Part shown: positions 32,766-41,122 of the stretch, piece by piece
Layout: every line of letters starts with the position of its first letter
How positions within the stretch are numbered: the first letter of the stretch is position 1
Assembly: GCF_018885305.1 (NCBI RefSeq)
Contig: NZ_CP076544.1
Span: 1,612,001 to 1,676,000 of the forward strand
Origin: Curtobacterium sp. L6-1
Lineage (GTDB): Bacteria > Actinomycetota > Actinomycetes > Actinomycetales > Microbacteriaceae
DNA length: 64,000 bases
Direction of reading: 5' to 3'
The notes under the pieces: model-generated
The model's input: only the letters and a program-made list of their open reading frames with translations
Told to the model about the DNA's origin: nothing
The model's database searches: none
Translations under genes and position numbers: made by a program

Positions 32766-33469
32766 CCGGGCCGACGGCGACGGGGCCGGCGACCACCGGA
32801 CCGGGGACGAGCGTGCCGGTGCTGCGCGCGGTCGGTCTCGGACGGGACCACGAGACCGCGGCGGGCACCGTCCGTGCGCTGGACACCGTGGACCTCACCG
32901 TCGACCGCGGCGAGCTCGTGGTCGTCCGCGGGGCGTCGGGGTCCGGCAAGACGACCCTGCTCCGGCTGCTCGGTGGGCTCGACGTCCCGACCCGGGGCAC
33001 CGTCCTCGTCGACGGCGTCCCGTCCGCCGAGCGCGACCAGGACGATCAACGAGCGCTCCGACGCGACCGCATCGCGTTCGTCTTCCAGGACTTCGCCCTG
33101 CTCGCGGTCCTCACGGCGGCGGAGAACGTCGAGGTGCCACTCCGGATCCGTCGAGCCTCGGCCCGGCGACGGGACGCCGCGGTCGCCGAGGCGCTCGAGC
33201 AGGTCGGCCTGACCGGGCACGGGGCGCAGTTCCCCGACGAGCTCTCCGGTGGTCAGCAGCAGCGGGTCGCGATCGCCCGTGCCGTCGTGGGAGGTCCGGA
33301 CGTGCTGCTCGCGGACGAGCCGACCGCGCAGTTGGACAGCGCGACGGCCGCCGGGATCGTCGAGCTGCTGGCCGACCTGGTCCGGCGCACGGGGCTCGCG
33401 GTGGTCGTCACGACCTCGGACGACGCCTTCGTGGACCGCGCGACGCGGGTGGTGGACCTCCGGCGCTGA
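32762..33469 (+). CDS. ABC ATPase lacking the switch histidine
   Basis: The 235-aa protein starts at the GTG overlapping the previous stop and has a 16-residue Thr/Gly/Pro N-terminal run. Walker A GASGSGKTT (57-65), Q-loop FVFQDFALL, a canonical signature LSGGQQQRVAIARA (161-174) and Walker B LLADEPTAQLD are present. The H-loop reads VVVTTSDD where VVVTHD is expected, so the switch His is missing. Its intact signature would complement the intact Walker/His site of the upstream ATPase. The closest family is the LolD/MacB/FtsE-type exporters. It ends the four-gene exporter unit. Confidence 0.87.
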   Translation: MTGPTATGPATTGPGTSVPVLRAVGLGRDHETAAGTVRALDTVDLTVDRGELVVVRGASGSGKTTLLRLLGGLDVPTRGTVLVDGVPSAERDQDDQRALRRDRIAFVFQDFALLAVLTAAENVEVPLRIRRASARRRDAAVAEALEQVGLTGHGAQFPDELSGGQQQRVAIARAVVGGPDVLLADEPTAQLDSATAAGIVELLADLVRRTGLAVVVTTSDDAFVDRATRVVDLRR

Positions 33470-33476
33470 GTGCCCG

Positions 33477-33505
33477 GGTGTCCGGGTGCGGAGCGCTCGG
33501 ACACC
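33477..33505. terminator. Weak hairpin between convergent genes
   Basis: Eight-base arms GGTGTCCG/CGGACACC (33477-33484; 33498-33505) enclose a 13-nt loop between the ATPase gene and the GT-like gene. This is the only stem in the 47-bp gap. Confidence 0.4.
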
Positions 33506-33516
33506 GGGTGCCGTCG

Positions 33517-34092
33517 TCAGGGGTGCCGCGTGCTGCGGTGCCGTCGCCGGTCGGACCCGACGAGCCGGAGCGCGGACGTCCCCAGGGCGACGAGCAGGGC
33601 GTCGACGGCCGTCACGTGCTCCGCGACGGCGCGCAGGCGCGGCCCGGTCGTCGCGTCGAGCGCGACGGCCCGGACGGCCGCACCCACGTCGTCCGCGGAC
33701 ACCGCGACGACGCCGGCGCCGACCGAGGCGACGGCGCTGCCGATGCCGGCCTGCGCGGGACGGGCCGGCAGGACGACGAGCGGGACGCGCGCCCGGAGGG
33801 CGACGAGCACCGTGTGCACGTCACCGGCCAGGACGGCGACGTCCACGTCGTCGAGCAGCTCGGTCAGGGGCACCGCGACGGCGAACGCGAGGTTCGGCGA
33901 CGGGGCGGTCCGGGGTCCGTCAGACCGACCGGTGAGCTGCACCACGGTGTTCGCCTCGGTCGAGCCGATCGAGGTCAGGACGGCGTCGACCTCGTCCGAG
34001 GGACGTCCGGGGAGCGCGACGAGGACGTTCCACCGGTAGTCCGAGCCGTCCGTCGGCCGCTTCCCGCCGTGGCCCGCCCGGACGGGCGTCAC
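33517..34092 (-). CDS. Stand-alone C-terminal half of an MGT/GT1-type glycosyltransferase
   Basis: The 191-aa protein aligns end to end with the C-terminal half of the full glycosyltransferase at 38684-39940: LTELLDDVDVAVLAGDVHTV against LAELLAEVDAVVTVGGAGTV, then VPLVVLPARPAQ against VPAVVMPLGADH. The N-terminal acceptor half is absent. Two donor-binding features are altered: GGxGT is GDVHT, and the PLGADH-type motif has lost its acidic residue. A catalytic role alone is unlikely. The GTG start overlaps the MBL gene stop by 4 bp, so the two are coupled. It could be a decayed gene or a regulatory partner. Confidence 0.65.
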   Translation of the reverse strand: MTPVRAGHGGKRPTDGSDYRWNVLVALPGRPSDEVDAVLTSIGSTEANTVVQLTGRSDGPRTAPSPNLAFAVAVPLTELLDDVDVAVLAGDVHTVLVALRARVPLVVLPARPAQAGIGSAVASVGAGVVAVSADDVGAAVRAVALDATTGPRLRAVAEHVTAVDALLVALGTSALRLVGSDRRRHRSTRHP

Positions 34093-34958
34093 GGGGCGAG
34101 CTCGGTGAGCGGGACCGCTACGGTCGGGCGGTACCGACGGAAGACGGCGTCCGGGAAGTGCGGGCCGACCAGCACCTCGGCGCCGTCGCCGACCCGTTCG
34201 GTGATGGCCCTGCGGGTGGCGACGGCGCCGGCCGGGTCGTGGTCCCCCACCCACACGAGGTCCGGGTGCAGGACCTCGGCCGGGCAGTGCAGGGCGTCGC
34301 CGACGACGAGTGCCCGCCCGCTGCTCCCCCGGACGGCGAACGCGACGTGACCGGGTGTGTGCCCGGCGGTGGCGACGGCGACGACCCCGTCGACCGGCTC
34401 GCAGCCGTCGGTCAGGGCACGACGTCGGGTCGCGATGAGCGCGAGCTCGTGGGGGCGCGGGCCGACCGCATCGGCACCGTCGCCATCTGCCCAGGCCTCC
34501 CACTCGTCGTCGCTCACCCAGTACTCCGCGTTCGGGAAGGTGGGGGCGGTGCCGGCGCTCTCGTCGCCGATCCACCCGACGTGGTCGGCGTGCAGGTGGG
34601 TGAGCAGCACGGCGTCGACGTCCTCGGGGCGGACGCCGAGCGCACGCAGGTTCTCGAGGAGCATGCCGCCGCGCATGAACGCGTCGCGGTCCGCCCCGGG
34701 CCGGACGAGCGGGATCGTCCGGTCACCGATGCCGGTGTCGATGAGGACCCGTCGGTCGTGCGTGGTGACGAGGATCGCGCCGACGCTGAGCACGAGCATG
34801 CCGTCGTCGTCGAGCACGTCGAGCCCGTCGGTGAGGACGTCCTCGTGGCCGTGCGGGTAGGCGATGCCGGGTTCGGCGCGGAACTCCCCGTCCGGGACGT
34901 AGGTGAGGGTGATCCCACCGAGGTCGAGCTGCGTGGTGGGTGCGGGCGATGCGGTCAC
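34089..34958 (-). CDS. MBL-fold metallo-hydrolase
   Basis: The 289-aa protein has the metallo-beta-lactamase-fold metal motif HLHADH (121-126), VLIDTGIGDR before it, TAGHTPGHVAF and VVGDALHCPAEVL with the further His and Asp ligands. The layout resembles N-acyl-homoserine lactonase/YtnP-like and other hydrolases of this branch. The substrate is uncertain. Start GTG at 34958 has AAGGAG seven bases upstream. It leads a two-gene unit with the half-glycosyltransferase. Confidence 0.85.
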   Translation of the reverse strand: MTASPAPTTQLDLGGITLTYVPDGEFRAEPGIAYPHGHEDVLTDGLDVLDDDGMLVLSVGAILVTTHDRRVLIDTGIGDRTIPLVRPGADRDAFMRGGMLLENLRALGVRPEDVDAVLLTHLHADHVGWIGDESAGTAPTFPNAEYWVSDDEWEAWADGDGADAVGPRPHELALIATRRRALTDGCEPVDGVVAVATAGHTPGHVAFAVRGSSGRALVVGDALHCPAEVLHPDLVWVGDHDPAGAVATRRAITERVGDGAEVLVGPHFPDAVFRRYRPTVAVPLTELAP

Positions 34959-35077
34959 GAGGACTCCTTCTGACTCGGGTTCGAGGGCCCCACCCCACCA
35001 AAGGACCGTGGTGTTCGTCGTCCGCGTTCCCACGGAGACGTGGCGCGTCCGCAGCGTCGCCGTCGTAGGCTCCGGCA

Positions 35078-35416
35078 ATGTCCTTCACCGTCGTGCACAC
35101 CGCCGATGTCCCCGCCAGTGGTGCCGAGCACCCGGCGTCGAGTCCGTGGGACCGGCGTCTCAACGGTGCCCTCGGCATCACGCGGTTCGGGCTCTACGAG
35201 GTCGACCTCCCGGCCGGTGCCACCACGGTGCCGCACGACCACCGGGAGGACCACGCCGAGGACGCCTACGTCGTGGTCCGGGGGTCGGGCTGGCTCGTGG
35301 TGGACGGCACCGAGACGGCGCTCTCGGTGGGCGACGCCGCCGCGGTGACGGAGCAGCCGGAACGCTGGTTCCGTGCCGGCGAGGACGGGTGCACGCTCGT
35401 CGCGGTCTGCGCCTGA
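35078..35416 (+). CDS. Cupin-domain protein
   Basis: The 112-aa single-domain cupin has PAGATTVPHDHREDHAEDAY, the His/Glu-bearing first cupin motif, then VVVRGSGWLVVDG and LSVGDAAAVTEQPERWFRAG as the second. The HDH...EDAY pattern suggests a bound metal. No enzyme activity can be assigned. It is divergent from the MBL gene, 119 bp away. Confidence 0.8.
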   Translation: MSFTVVHTADVPASGAEHPASSPWDRRLNGALGITRFGLYEVDLPAGATTVPHDHREDHAEDAYVVVRGSGWLVVDGTETALSVGDAAAVTEQPERWFRAGEDGCTLVAVCA

Positions 35417-35485
35417 TCGAGGTCGTCCGGGGGTCTCCCCGGGGTGGGTGTCCCCGCGGTGGGACGCCCGGGTTGGGCAGGGCGA

Positions 35486-35749
35486 CTAGGCGCCGTGGAC
35501 GGCGCCGACGACGAAGTGGACGAGGAACGCCGTCGCGAACAGGGCGATCCAGAAGCCACCGACGACGATGCCGGTGATCGCGAGACCGCGGCCGCGTTCG
35601 CCGGTCCGGCTGATCTGCACGAGTGCGACGACCGAGACGACCAGGCCGACGACGTTGGCGACGAGGGCCAGCACGAAGCCGACGATCGAGAGGGTGTTGA
35701 GGCGGTCGGTGGGGACGGCGGCGGTGGCGTGCGGTTCGAGGGTGGACAT
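35486..35749 (-). CDS. DUF4190-type small membrane protein
   Basis: The 87-aa protein has two hydrophobic segments (LNTLSIVGFVLALVANVVGL and GLAITGIVVGGFWIALFATA) with the SRTGERGRGLAITG turn typical of DUF4190 proteins. A purine-rich ribosome site (GGAGATCCC) precedes the ATG. Function unknown. It is convergent with the cupin gene. About 220 bp upstream separates it from the SnoaL-like gene and contains that gene's hairpin. Confidence 0.75.
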   Translation of the reverse strand: MSTLEPHATAAVPTDRLNTLSIVGFVLALVANVVGLVVSVVALVQISRTGERGRGLAITGIVVGGFWIALFATAFLVHFVVGAVHGA

Positions 35750-35932
35750 GGGATCTCCTTCGGGTGTGTGGTCGGGCGGCGTCCTGCGTCGTCCGTGGGA
35801 CAAGGCTGCGCTCGTGGCCGGTCGCGTTCGACCTCCCTGCGGAGGAGCGACGTCACTCGCCAGGATGATCGTTCCGGAGCGGTACTTCCGAGCGCGACGA
35901 GGGCCCGAGGGCGGTGCGTGCCGCCATGCCGT

Positions 35933-35968
35933 GCGCACGCACCACCGTTCGGGTGCTGGAGCGTGCGC
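35933..35968 (-). terminator. Hairpin just after the SnoaL-like gene
   Basis: Arms GCGCACGC (35933-35940) and GCGTGCGC (35961-35968), with a partial ACCACC/GGTGCT extension inside, lie two bases past the stop codon of the minus-strand gene. Confidence 0.5.
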
Positions 35969-35970
35969 GG

Positions 35971-36468
35971 TCAGCCGATCGCGGCCAGCAGGACCGTCGG
36001 GTCGCCCTCCATCCACAGGCAGTCCATGGTGAAGCGCGCCACCCGGAGGCCGCTCGGCGTGGGACGGACGAGGAAGGTCCAGGTGTTGCCCATCAGTGCG
36101 TGCCGGGTCGCGGTGACGTCGGGGCCCTGCCCGGGCAGGTGGTGCTGCGCGAGGGCGTAGGACTCGACGAGGTAGCCGTCGCCGAGTCCGCGGGCGGTGG
36201 TGTTGCTCACGGCGTGCATCGTGTCGAGCGGCCCGACGGCGCCGATCATGGTCGGGATGACGGTCTCGCGGCCCTGCAGCACCGGGAACTCGAGCCCGAT
36301 CTTCGAGGTCGCGGGGGTCATGTCGACCACGACGTCGTCGGTGAGGAGCCCCTCGAGCACGGCGGCGTCGGCGGTGTCGAGCGCCCGCGCCCAGCGGAGC
36401 GGGAGGCGGCCGAGCTCCCACTCGGTCTCGATCGGCAGGGCGGTGGTGATGTCGGTGGTGGTGGACAC
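35971..36468 (-). CDS. SnoaL-like / NTF2-fold protein
   Basis: The 165-aa protein starts (GTG) STTTDITTALPIETEWELGR. The pattern LPLRWARALDTADAAVLEGL, LLTDDVVVDMTP, VIPTMIGAVGPLDTMHAVSN and the C-terminal RVARFTMDCLWMEGD fit a SnoaL-like single-domain alpha+beta barrel. Such proteins are cyclases, isomerases or simple ligand binders; the reaction is not known. GGAG lies ten bases before the GTG. The FAD oxidase gene ends 58 bp upstream on the same strand, so the two may form one transcript. Confidence 0.8.
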   Translation of the reverse strand: MSTTTDITTALPIETEWELGRLPLRWARALDTADAAVLEGLLTDDVVVDMTPATSKIGLEFPVLQGRETVIPTMIGAVGPLDTMHAVSNTTARGLGDGYLVESYALAQHHLPGQGPDVTATRHALMGNTWTFLVRPTPSGLRVARFTMDCLWMEGDPTVLLAAIG

Positions 36469-36526
36469 GGTGGTGCTCCTTCGTGCGGTGGGTCGATGGG
36501 TCGGTGGATCGGTGTGGGTCAGGTGG

Positions 36527-37939
36527 TCAGGACTCGACGAGCGGCTGCTGCGCACGGAAGACGTCGCCGGGGTCGACGGCTGCCTTCACCCGCTGCAGTC
36601 GGCTGAGGTCCGCCGGGGTGAACGACAGCTCGGGGTGCCCGTCGTCGGGCGCGAAGTTGAGGTACCGCGTCCCGGTGCCCCACGGCTGCATGCCCTCGAC
36701 GAGTGCCCGGGCCCGCGCGATCCCGTCGGCGTCGTCATCCGGCATGCCGATGGAGACGGCCCAGAGGACGTACGCGGCGGACCCGGCGACGATCGCTCCC
36801 GCTCCCGGTCGCGTGGTGTCGAAGGCACCACCGAGGTGCCGGAGTTCGACGATGTGCGGTGCGACCTCGTTCGACGGACCGACGAAGTCCAGGAGTGCCT
36901 GCTGCGCGGCGGGGTCGAGGCCGGCGAGCATCGCCGTCTCCTCGGAGAACGGGGCCGGATCGACGGGATCCTCGTGGACGCGCTCGAAGTCCTCCGAGCG
37001 CGTCTCCTCGACCGTGTCGACGAGCACCGGAGCGGCGGCCCGGAGCGGCGCGAGCAGCGCCTCTGCCCCGGCGGCGTCCCCGAGGTACGCCACGCGCACG
37101 TGCAGGACGGGACGGCCCGCGAGCAGCGGCGGCACCCCGGGCACCGCCGGCAGGCGGAGGAACGCCAGCGACAGGGTGAGGTCGTCGGGAGCCGTCTCGG
37201 TCACTGCCGCGAACGCCGCCAGGACCGCGGCCGCGTGCTCCCCGTCGTGGAACAGACCGCCGCCGACGAAGCGCTCGACGGGGAAGAGCTCGATCTCCAT
37301 CGAGGTGACGATGCCCAGGTTGCTCCGGCCGCCGCGCAGCGCCCAGAACAGGTCGACGTGCTCGTCGGCGCTCGCCCGGAGCAGTTCCCCGGCCGCCGTG
37401 ACCACCTCGAGCGCGACGACGTGGTCCGATCCCCACCCGTACTTCCGGCCGAGGACCGGGCTGAGTCCGCCGCCGAGCGTGAAGCCGACGGCGCCCACCT
37501 GCCCGGAGGATCCGTGGACGGGACTGAGGTGGTGCTCGACGGTGCGGGGCACGACGTCGTTCCACCGGGCGCCGGCACCGATGACGGCTCGACGGGCGGC
37601 GGCGTCGACGTGCACGTCGTCCATCGCGGCCGTCGTGACGAGCAGGCCGCCGTGCAGGGGGCGCATCGCGTGGTGGCCGGTCGCCATCACGGCGACCGGC
37701 AGGTCGTGCGCGGTGGCGAAGGTGACCGCCTCGACGACGTCGCTCGCGCTGTGAGCGGCGACGACGACGTCCGGGTGGCGCTGACCGGCCAGGTTGTAGC
37801 CGGCGCAGGCAGCCGCGTAGCCGGCGTCCTCGGCGGTGAGGGCGTCGCCGTCCAGGGTGGCGGCGAGTTCGGCGACGTCCTCGCGGAACGCGGCGCGGAC
37901 GCCGTGCTCGACGGTGTCGTCGTGGGTCGTACGGGACAT
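36527..37939 (-). CDS. FAD-linked oxidoreductase, berberine-bridge-enzyme family
   Basis: The 470-aa protein has a PCMH-type FAD domain (about 50-230): RHPDVVVAAHSASDVVEAVT, VMATGHHAMRP with His89 or His90 in the usual place for the histidyl-FAD bond, and VGAVGFTLGGGLSPVLGRKY. The C-terminal BBE motif is present (RYLNFAPDD, VKAAVDPGDVFRAQQPL). The segment where bicovalent members have a cysteinyl-FAD (GSSGQVGAVGF) has no Cys, so FAD attachment would be single. These enzymes oxidise sugars, alkaloids or polyketide-like metabolites. Same strand as the SnoaL-like gene downstream. Repetitive DNA fills its upstream region. Confidence 0.88.
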   Translation of the reverse strand: MSRTTHDDTVEHGVRAAFREDVAELAATLDGDALTAEDAGYAAACAGYNLAGQRHPDVVVAAHSASDVVEAVTFATAHDLPVAVMATGHHAMRPLHGGLLVTTAAMDDVHVDAAARRAVIGAGARWNDVVPRTVEHHLSPVHGSSGQVGAVGFTLGGGLSPVLGRKYGWGSDHVVALEVVTAAGELLRASADEHVDLFWALRGGRSNLGIVTSMEIELFPVERFVGGGLFHDGEHAAAVLAAFAAVTETAPDDLTLSLAFLRLPAVPGVPPLLAGRPVLHVRVAYLGDAAGAEALLAPLRAAAPVLVDTVEETRSEDFERVHEDPVDPAPFSEETAMLAGLDPAAQQALLDFVGPSNEVAPHIVELRHLGGAFDTTRPGAGAIVAGSAAYVLWAVSIGMPDDDADGIARARALVEGMQPWGTGTRYLNFAPDDGHPELSFTPADLSRLQRVKAAVDPGDVFRAQQPLVES

Positions 37940-38110
37940 CTCGGTCCTCCATCAGGGTGGGGCCCCGGGCGGGGCGGGCAGTGGGGTGGACGGGCGGGTG
38001 GTCCGGGTCCGGGTCGGGTGGTCCGGGCGGGGTGGTCCGGTCCTGGACCCCGGGGACGATCACACCGGCAGCAGGTCGACGACGCGTCGACGACCGGTCG
38101 ACACCCGGTC

Positions 38111-38173
38111 GACGGGTGCGACGGGTGCGACAGGCGCGACGGGTGCGACAGGCGCGACAGGTGCGACGGGTGC
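38111..38173. repeat. Seven 9-bp tandem repeats (GACGGGTGC/GACAGGCGC)
   Basis: Seven 9-bp units alternate between GACGGGTGC, GACAGGCGC and GACAGGTGC, followed by one degenerate unit. They lie in the 253-bp intergenic stretch between the 38193 gene's stop and the FAD oxidase start. The same stretch holds GTCGAC-rich (38079-38110) and GGTCCGG-rich (37996-38045) tracts. All three frames on the plus strand would read collagen-like Gly-Ala-Thr, but no start or conserved gene supports coding. Confidence 0.95.
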
Positions 38174-38192
38174 GACGGGACCCGCTCGCGGC

Positions 38193-38687
38193 TCAGCCGC
38201 CGAGCGGCTCGACGGGCTGCACGAGCTGCGTCGTCCAGGTCCGTTCGTCCGTCCCGCGGGGGTGTTGGAACGACGTGTACGGCCGTCGACTCGCCACGAC
38301 GTCGACGCCCAGCAGGAATCCGCGCAACCGACCCCAGGCCTGGTCGGTCTGGTCCCCGGACACCAGGAGCGTCGCTGCCTCGTGCCGGGGTCGCAGGACC
38401 ACGCGCACGGTGTCCGTCGGCCGCACGGGGTCGTGCACCACGACGCCCACCTCGACTCCGACACCGCTGTCGTCCACGGCGACGACCGACATCGAGGCGC
38501 TGCCGACGGCGGTGACTTCTTGCGCCGCGAGCTCCGCGAGCAGGTCCCGCAGCAGCTCGTCCGTCCGTCGGCGGGTCGCGGAGGGCCGGAAGCCGAGGGT
38601 CCGACCCGACGTGACCGCGACGGTCACGGCAGCCATCGACACGAGTTCGGGCGCCCGGGCCTCGTCGAGCATCGCCTCGACGCTCAC
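38193..38687 (-). CDS. Hypothetical protein (164 aa), coupled to the glycosyltransferase
   Basis: Starts (GTG) SVEAMLDEARAPELVSMAAV; the GTG overlaps the stop of the glycosyltransferase gene by 4 bp. It is soluble, with mixed alpha/beta composition and no recognised motif (VRVVLRPRHEAATLLVSGDQ, FLLGVDVVASRRPYTSFQHP). As the last gene of the menA-GT unit it may act on the same product, but that is only by position. The 3' side runs into the repeat-rich spacer. Confidence 0.7.
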   Translation of the reverse strand: MSVEAMLDEARAPELVSMAAVTVAVTSGRTLGFRPSATRRRTDELLRDLLAELAAQEVTAVGSASMSVVAVDDSGVGVEVGVVVHDPVRPTDTVRVVLRPRHEAATLLVSGDQTDQAWGRLRGFLLGVDVVASRRPYTSFQHPRGTDERTWTTQLVQPVEPLGG

Positions 38688-39940
38688 ACGCGCTCCCGCG
38701 TGGCCGAGACGACGAGGTCCTCGATCTCGGTGAGCGCGGCCTCGACGGGTGGCAGCTCGCGGATGCGTGCGGCGACGACCCGGGCGGACCGTCCGAGGTC
38801 GCCGTCCTCGAGCACGCGACGCAGTCCCGCGCCCACCGCCTCCGGACCGTCGACGGTGACCGCGGCGCCGGCGGCCTCGGCCCGGGCAGCGTTCACGGCG
38901 TGGTCGGCACCGAGGGGCATCACGACCGCCGGGACCCCGGCGGCGAGCGCGCCGAGGACGGTGCCGGCACCGCCGACGGTCACGACCGCGTCGACCTCCG
39001 CGAGCAGTTCGGCGAGCGGCCGGAACGGGACGTTGCGGATCCGGACCGCCGAGTCGTGCCGGGTCGGCTCGGCCCGCACGCCGTTGACCGCGGTGGTCAC
39101 GAGGTCGACCTGGAGGCCCGCCTCCTCGATCGACGCCAGCACGCGGTCCAGGAGCGGCTGGCTCGTGAAGACCGTGCCCATCGTGACGAGTGCACGCGGT
39201 CGGACGGACCCGGGCCCGCTGGCGGACGCCGGTGACACGGCCCTGCGGCGGCGGTCCGCCGGGCTCGCCGCGCCGTCGCGCCCGACGGCGTCGTGCGCCG
39301 CCGGCCGGATCGGGATCCGACGGCCCTCGCGGACCGTGCCCGGGGCCTCGAGGAACGCCGGGTAGACGTCGATCCAGGCGGCCACGGGCGGGAGCACGAC
39401 GCCGCGGTCGGCAGCGGTCCGGGCGGACACGGCAGCCATCGCGGTCCGGACCGCCTCCGGGCGTTCGGGCCCGAAGGAGTGACGGAGGAACGGCACGTCC
39501 AGCGCCGCCGCGACGTACGGACCGACGTGGTCCAGGCTCTCGCTGACGACGAGGTGCGGACGCCAGGCCCGGGCGGCTCGGATCGCGTCGTCGACGGTCG
39601 CGGTGACCCGGCGTCCGGCGAAGTACTCGGCGATGACGTCGGGTCGCGGCGCGGTCGCGGGACTGGTGCCGGTCTCCCGCTGCATGTCGGCCATCGCCTC
39701 GAGGGTGGGCGGGCCGGCGGCGAGCACCTCGACGTCGGGGCTGCCCTCGGCCAGGACGAAGGGTGCCGCGTCGGCGCCGGTGACGACGGCGACGCCGTGC
39801 CCCGCTGCCAGGGCGGCGCGCACGAGCGGGATCATCGGGACGATGTGTCCCGGGAGCGGGTTGGCGGTGAAGGCGATGCGCATGCTGGACCTCGGTCGGA
39901 CGTGGGACGGACGGGGAGGGGTCGTCGTGACGGTGCTCAC
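38684..39940 (-). CDS. MGT/GT1-type glycosyltransferase (GT-B fold)
   Basis: The 418-aa protein has the family N-terminus MRIAFTANPLPGHIVPMIPL at residue 20. The C-terminal half has ALVTMGTVF, VRIRNVPFRPLAELLAEVDA, the donor-site GGAGTVLGALAAGVPAVVMP and LGADHAVNA. These match macrolide/flavonoid-type UDP- or dTDP-sugar transferases. The GTG start at 39940 overlaps the menA stop (GTGA) and is preferred; the ATG at 39883 is the alternative. A 40-residue Arg/Ser/Pro insertion (about 220-260) is low-complexity. The acceptor is unknown. Coupling to menA makes a quinone or prenyl compound a candidate. Confidence 0.85.
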   Translation of the reverse strand: MSTVTTTPPRPSHVRPRSSMRIAFTANPLPGHIVPMIPLVRAALAAGHGVAVVTGADAAPFVLAEGSPDVEVLAAGPPTLEAMADMQRETGTSPATAPRPDVIAEYFAGRRVTATVDDAIRAARAWRPHLVVSESLDHVGPYVAAALDVPFLRHSFGPERPEAVRTAMAAVSARTAADRGVVLPPVAAWIDVYPAFLEAPGTVREGRRIPIRPAAHDAVGRDGAASPADRRRRAVSPASASGPGSVRPRALVTMGTVFTSQPLLDRVLASIEEAGLQVDLVTTAVNGVRAEPTRHDSAVRIRNVPFRPLAELLAEVDAVVTVGGAGTVLGALAAGVPAVVMPLGADHAVNAARAEAAGAAVTVDGPEAVGAGLRRVLEDGDLGRSARVVAARIRELPPVEAALTEIEDLVVSATRERV

Positions 39941-40878
39941 GGCGTGGCGCTCACGACGAGGGCGGCGCTGAGGAGCAGCCCGTACGCCAGCGAGGCGAAC
40001 GAGGACCGCTGGAGCGCGCTGACGAGCCGCGACGCGTCGGCCGGTCGGGAACCGACGGCGACGGCGGGCAGTGCCAGGACGAGCGCGAGCGCCGCGGCCA
40101 GGGTCAGTGGGGCGTCGACGACGAAGACCACCAGGACGAGGAACGGCAGGAGCATGAAGACCGCGTAGAGCACACGTGCGGCCCGCTCCCCCACGACGAC
40201 CGCGAGGGTCCGCTTGTCGGCGAGCCGGTCCACCTCGAGGTCACGGATGTTGTTGACCATGAGGACGCCGCAGGCGAACAGTCCCGCGGCGGTGCCCGCG
40301 GCCCAACCCTGCCCGGTGACGCGGCCGAGCTGTGCGACCTGCGTGCCGAGGACGGCGACGAGTCCGAAGAACAGGAACACCGAGACCTCGCCGAGTGCCC
40401 GGTAGCCGTACGGCCGCTCGCCACCCGTGTAGTACCAGGCGGCGATGATCGTGACGGCGCCGACGACGAGCATCCACCAGAGTCCCGTGAGCAGCACGAT
40501 CACCAGCCCGGCGACCGCGGCGAGCGCGAAGAACGCCACCGCGACGCCGAGCACCGCCCGTGGGGTCGCGGTCCCGGCACCGGTCAGGCGCGCGGGTCCA
40601 CGGCGGAAGCGGTCGGTCCCGCGGACGCCGTCGGAGTAGTCGTTGCTGTAGTTGACACCGATCTGCAGGGACAGGGCGACGGCGAGACAGAGAACGGCGA
40701 CGAGCACGTGGTGGTCACGGGAGGCCCAGGCCGCGCCGCCACCGTCGGTGCCGGCGATCGCGACGCCGGTCCCGAGTGCCACCGGGACGACGCTGAGGGG
40801 GAGGGTGCGGGGCCGCGCGCCGCCGACCCACTGGCGGGGCGACGGACGAGGGACCTGGACGAGTTCGACTCCGGACAT
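39937..40878 (-). CDS. menA: 1,4-dihydroxy-2-naphthoate polyprenyltransferase
   Basis: The 313-aa UbiA-family membrane enzyme attaches the prenyl tail to DHNA in menaquinone synthesis. It has the conserved ARPRTLPLSVVPVALGTG start, the first Asp-rich motif VNYSNDYSDGVRGTD (76-89) and the second VNNIRDLEVDRLADKRT (208-224), with eight or nine hydrophobic segments. These are closer to MenA than to UbiA. The ATG at 40878 is chosen because the family homology starts there. The next gene on the strand, a glycosyltransferase, is translationally coupled to it, which is unusual for menA. Confidence 0.92.
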   Translation of the reverse strand: MSGVELVQVPRPSPRQWVGGARPRTLPLSVVPVALGTGVAIAGTDGGGAAWASRDHHVLVAVLCLAVALSLQIGVNYSNDYSDGVRGTDRFRRGPARLTGAGTATPRAVLGVAVAFFALAAVAGLVIVLLTGLWWMLVVGAVTIIAAWYYTGGERPYGYRALGEVSVFLFFGLVAVLGTQVAQLGRVTGQGWAAGTAAGLFACGVLMVNNIRDLEVDRLADKRTLAVVVGERAARVLYAVFMLLPFLVLVVFVVDAPLTLAAALALVLALPAVAVGSRPADASRLVSALQRSSFASLAYGLLLSAALVVSATP

Positions 40879-41122
40879 GGAGCAAGGGTCTCCGCGCCGC
40901 GCGTCGGAGGTCATCCGTGCAACCACGGACTGCCCGGCGGCCGGGGTGGAGCAGGTCCGCGTCCTCGTCGTGCCGTCCGACCGACCGGCGGGTCCACGGT
41001 CCGGGGACGACGGTCCGGACGGATCCCGGTGGTTCCCCCGATGCGCAGTGCAGCGCCGTGGCGGGACGATCGAGCGACGTCGTCGCGCACGCCCAGGGTG
41101 CGCACGCTCAGGAGGCACCCCC

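Noticed and set aside
38060..38464. Collagen-like reading frames over the 9-bp repeats
   Set aside because: They come from the 9-bp repeat being read in a fixed frame. They lack a start with a ribosome site and run antisense into the 38193 gene.
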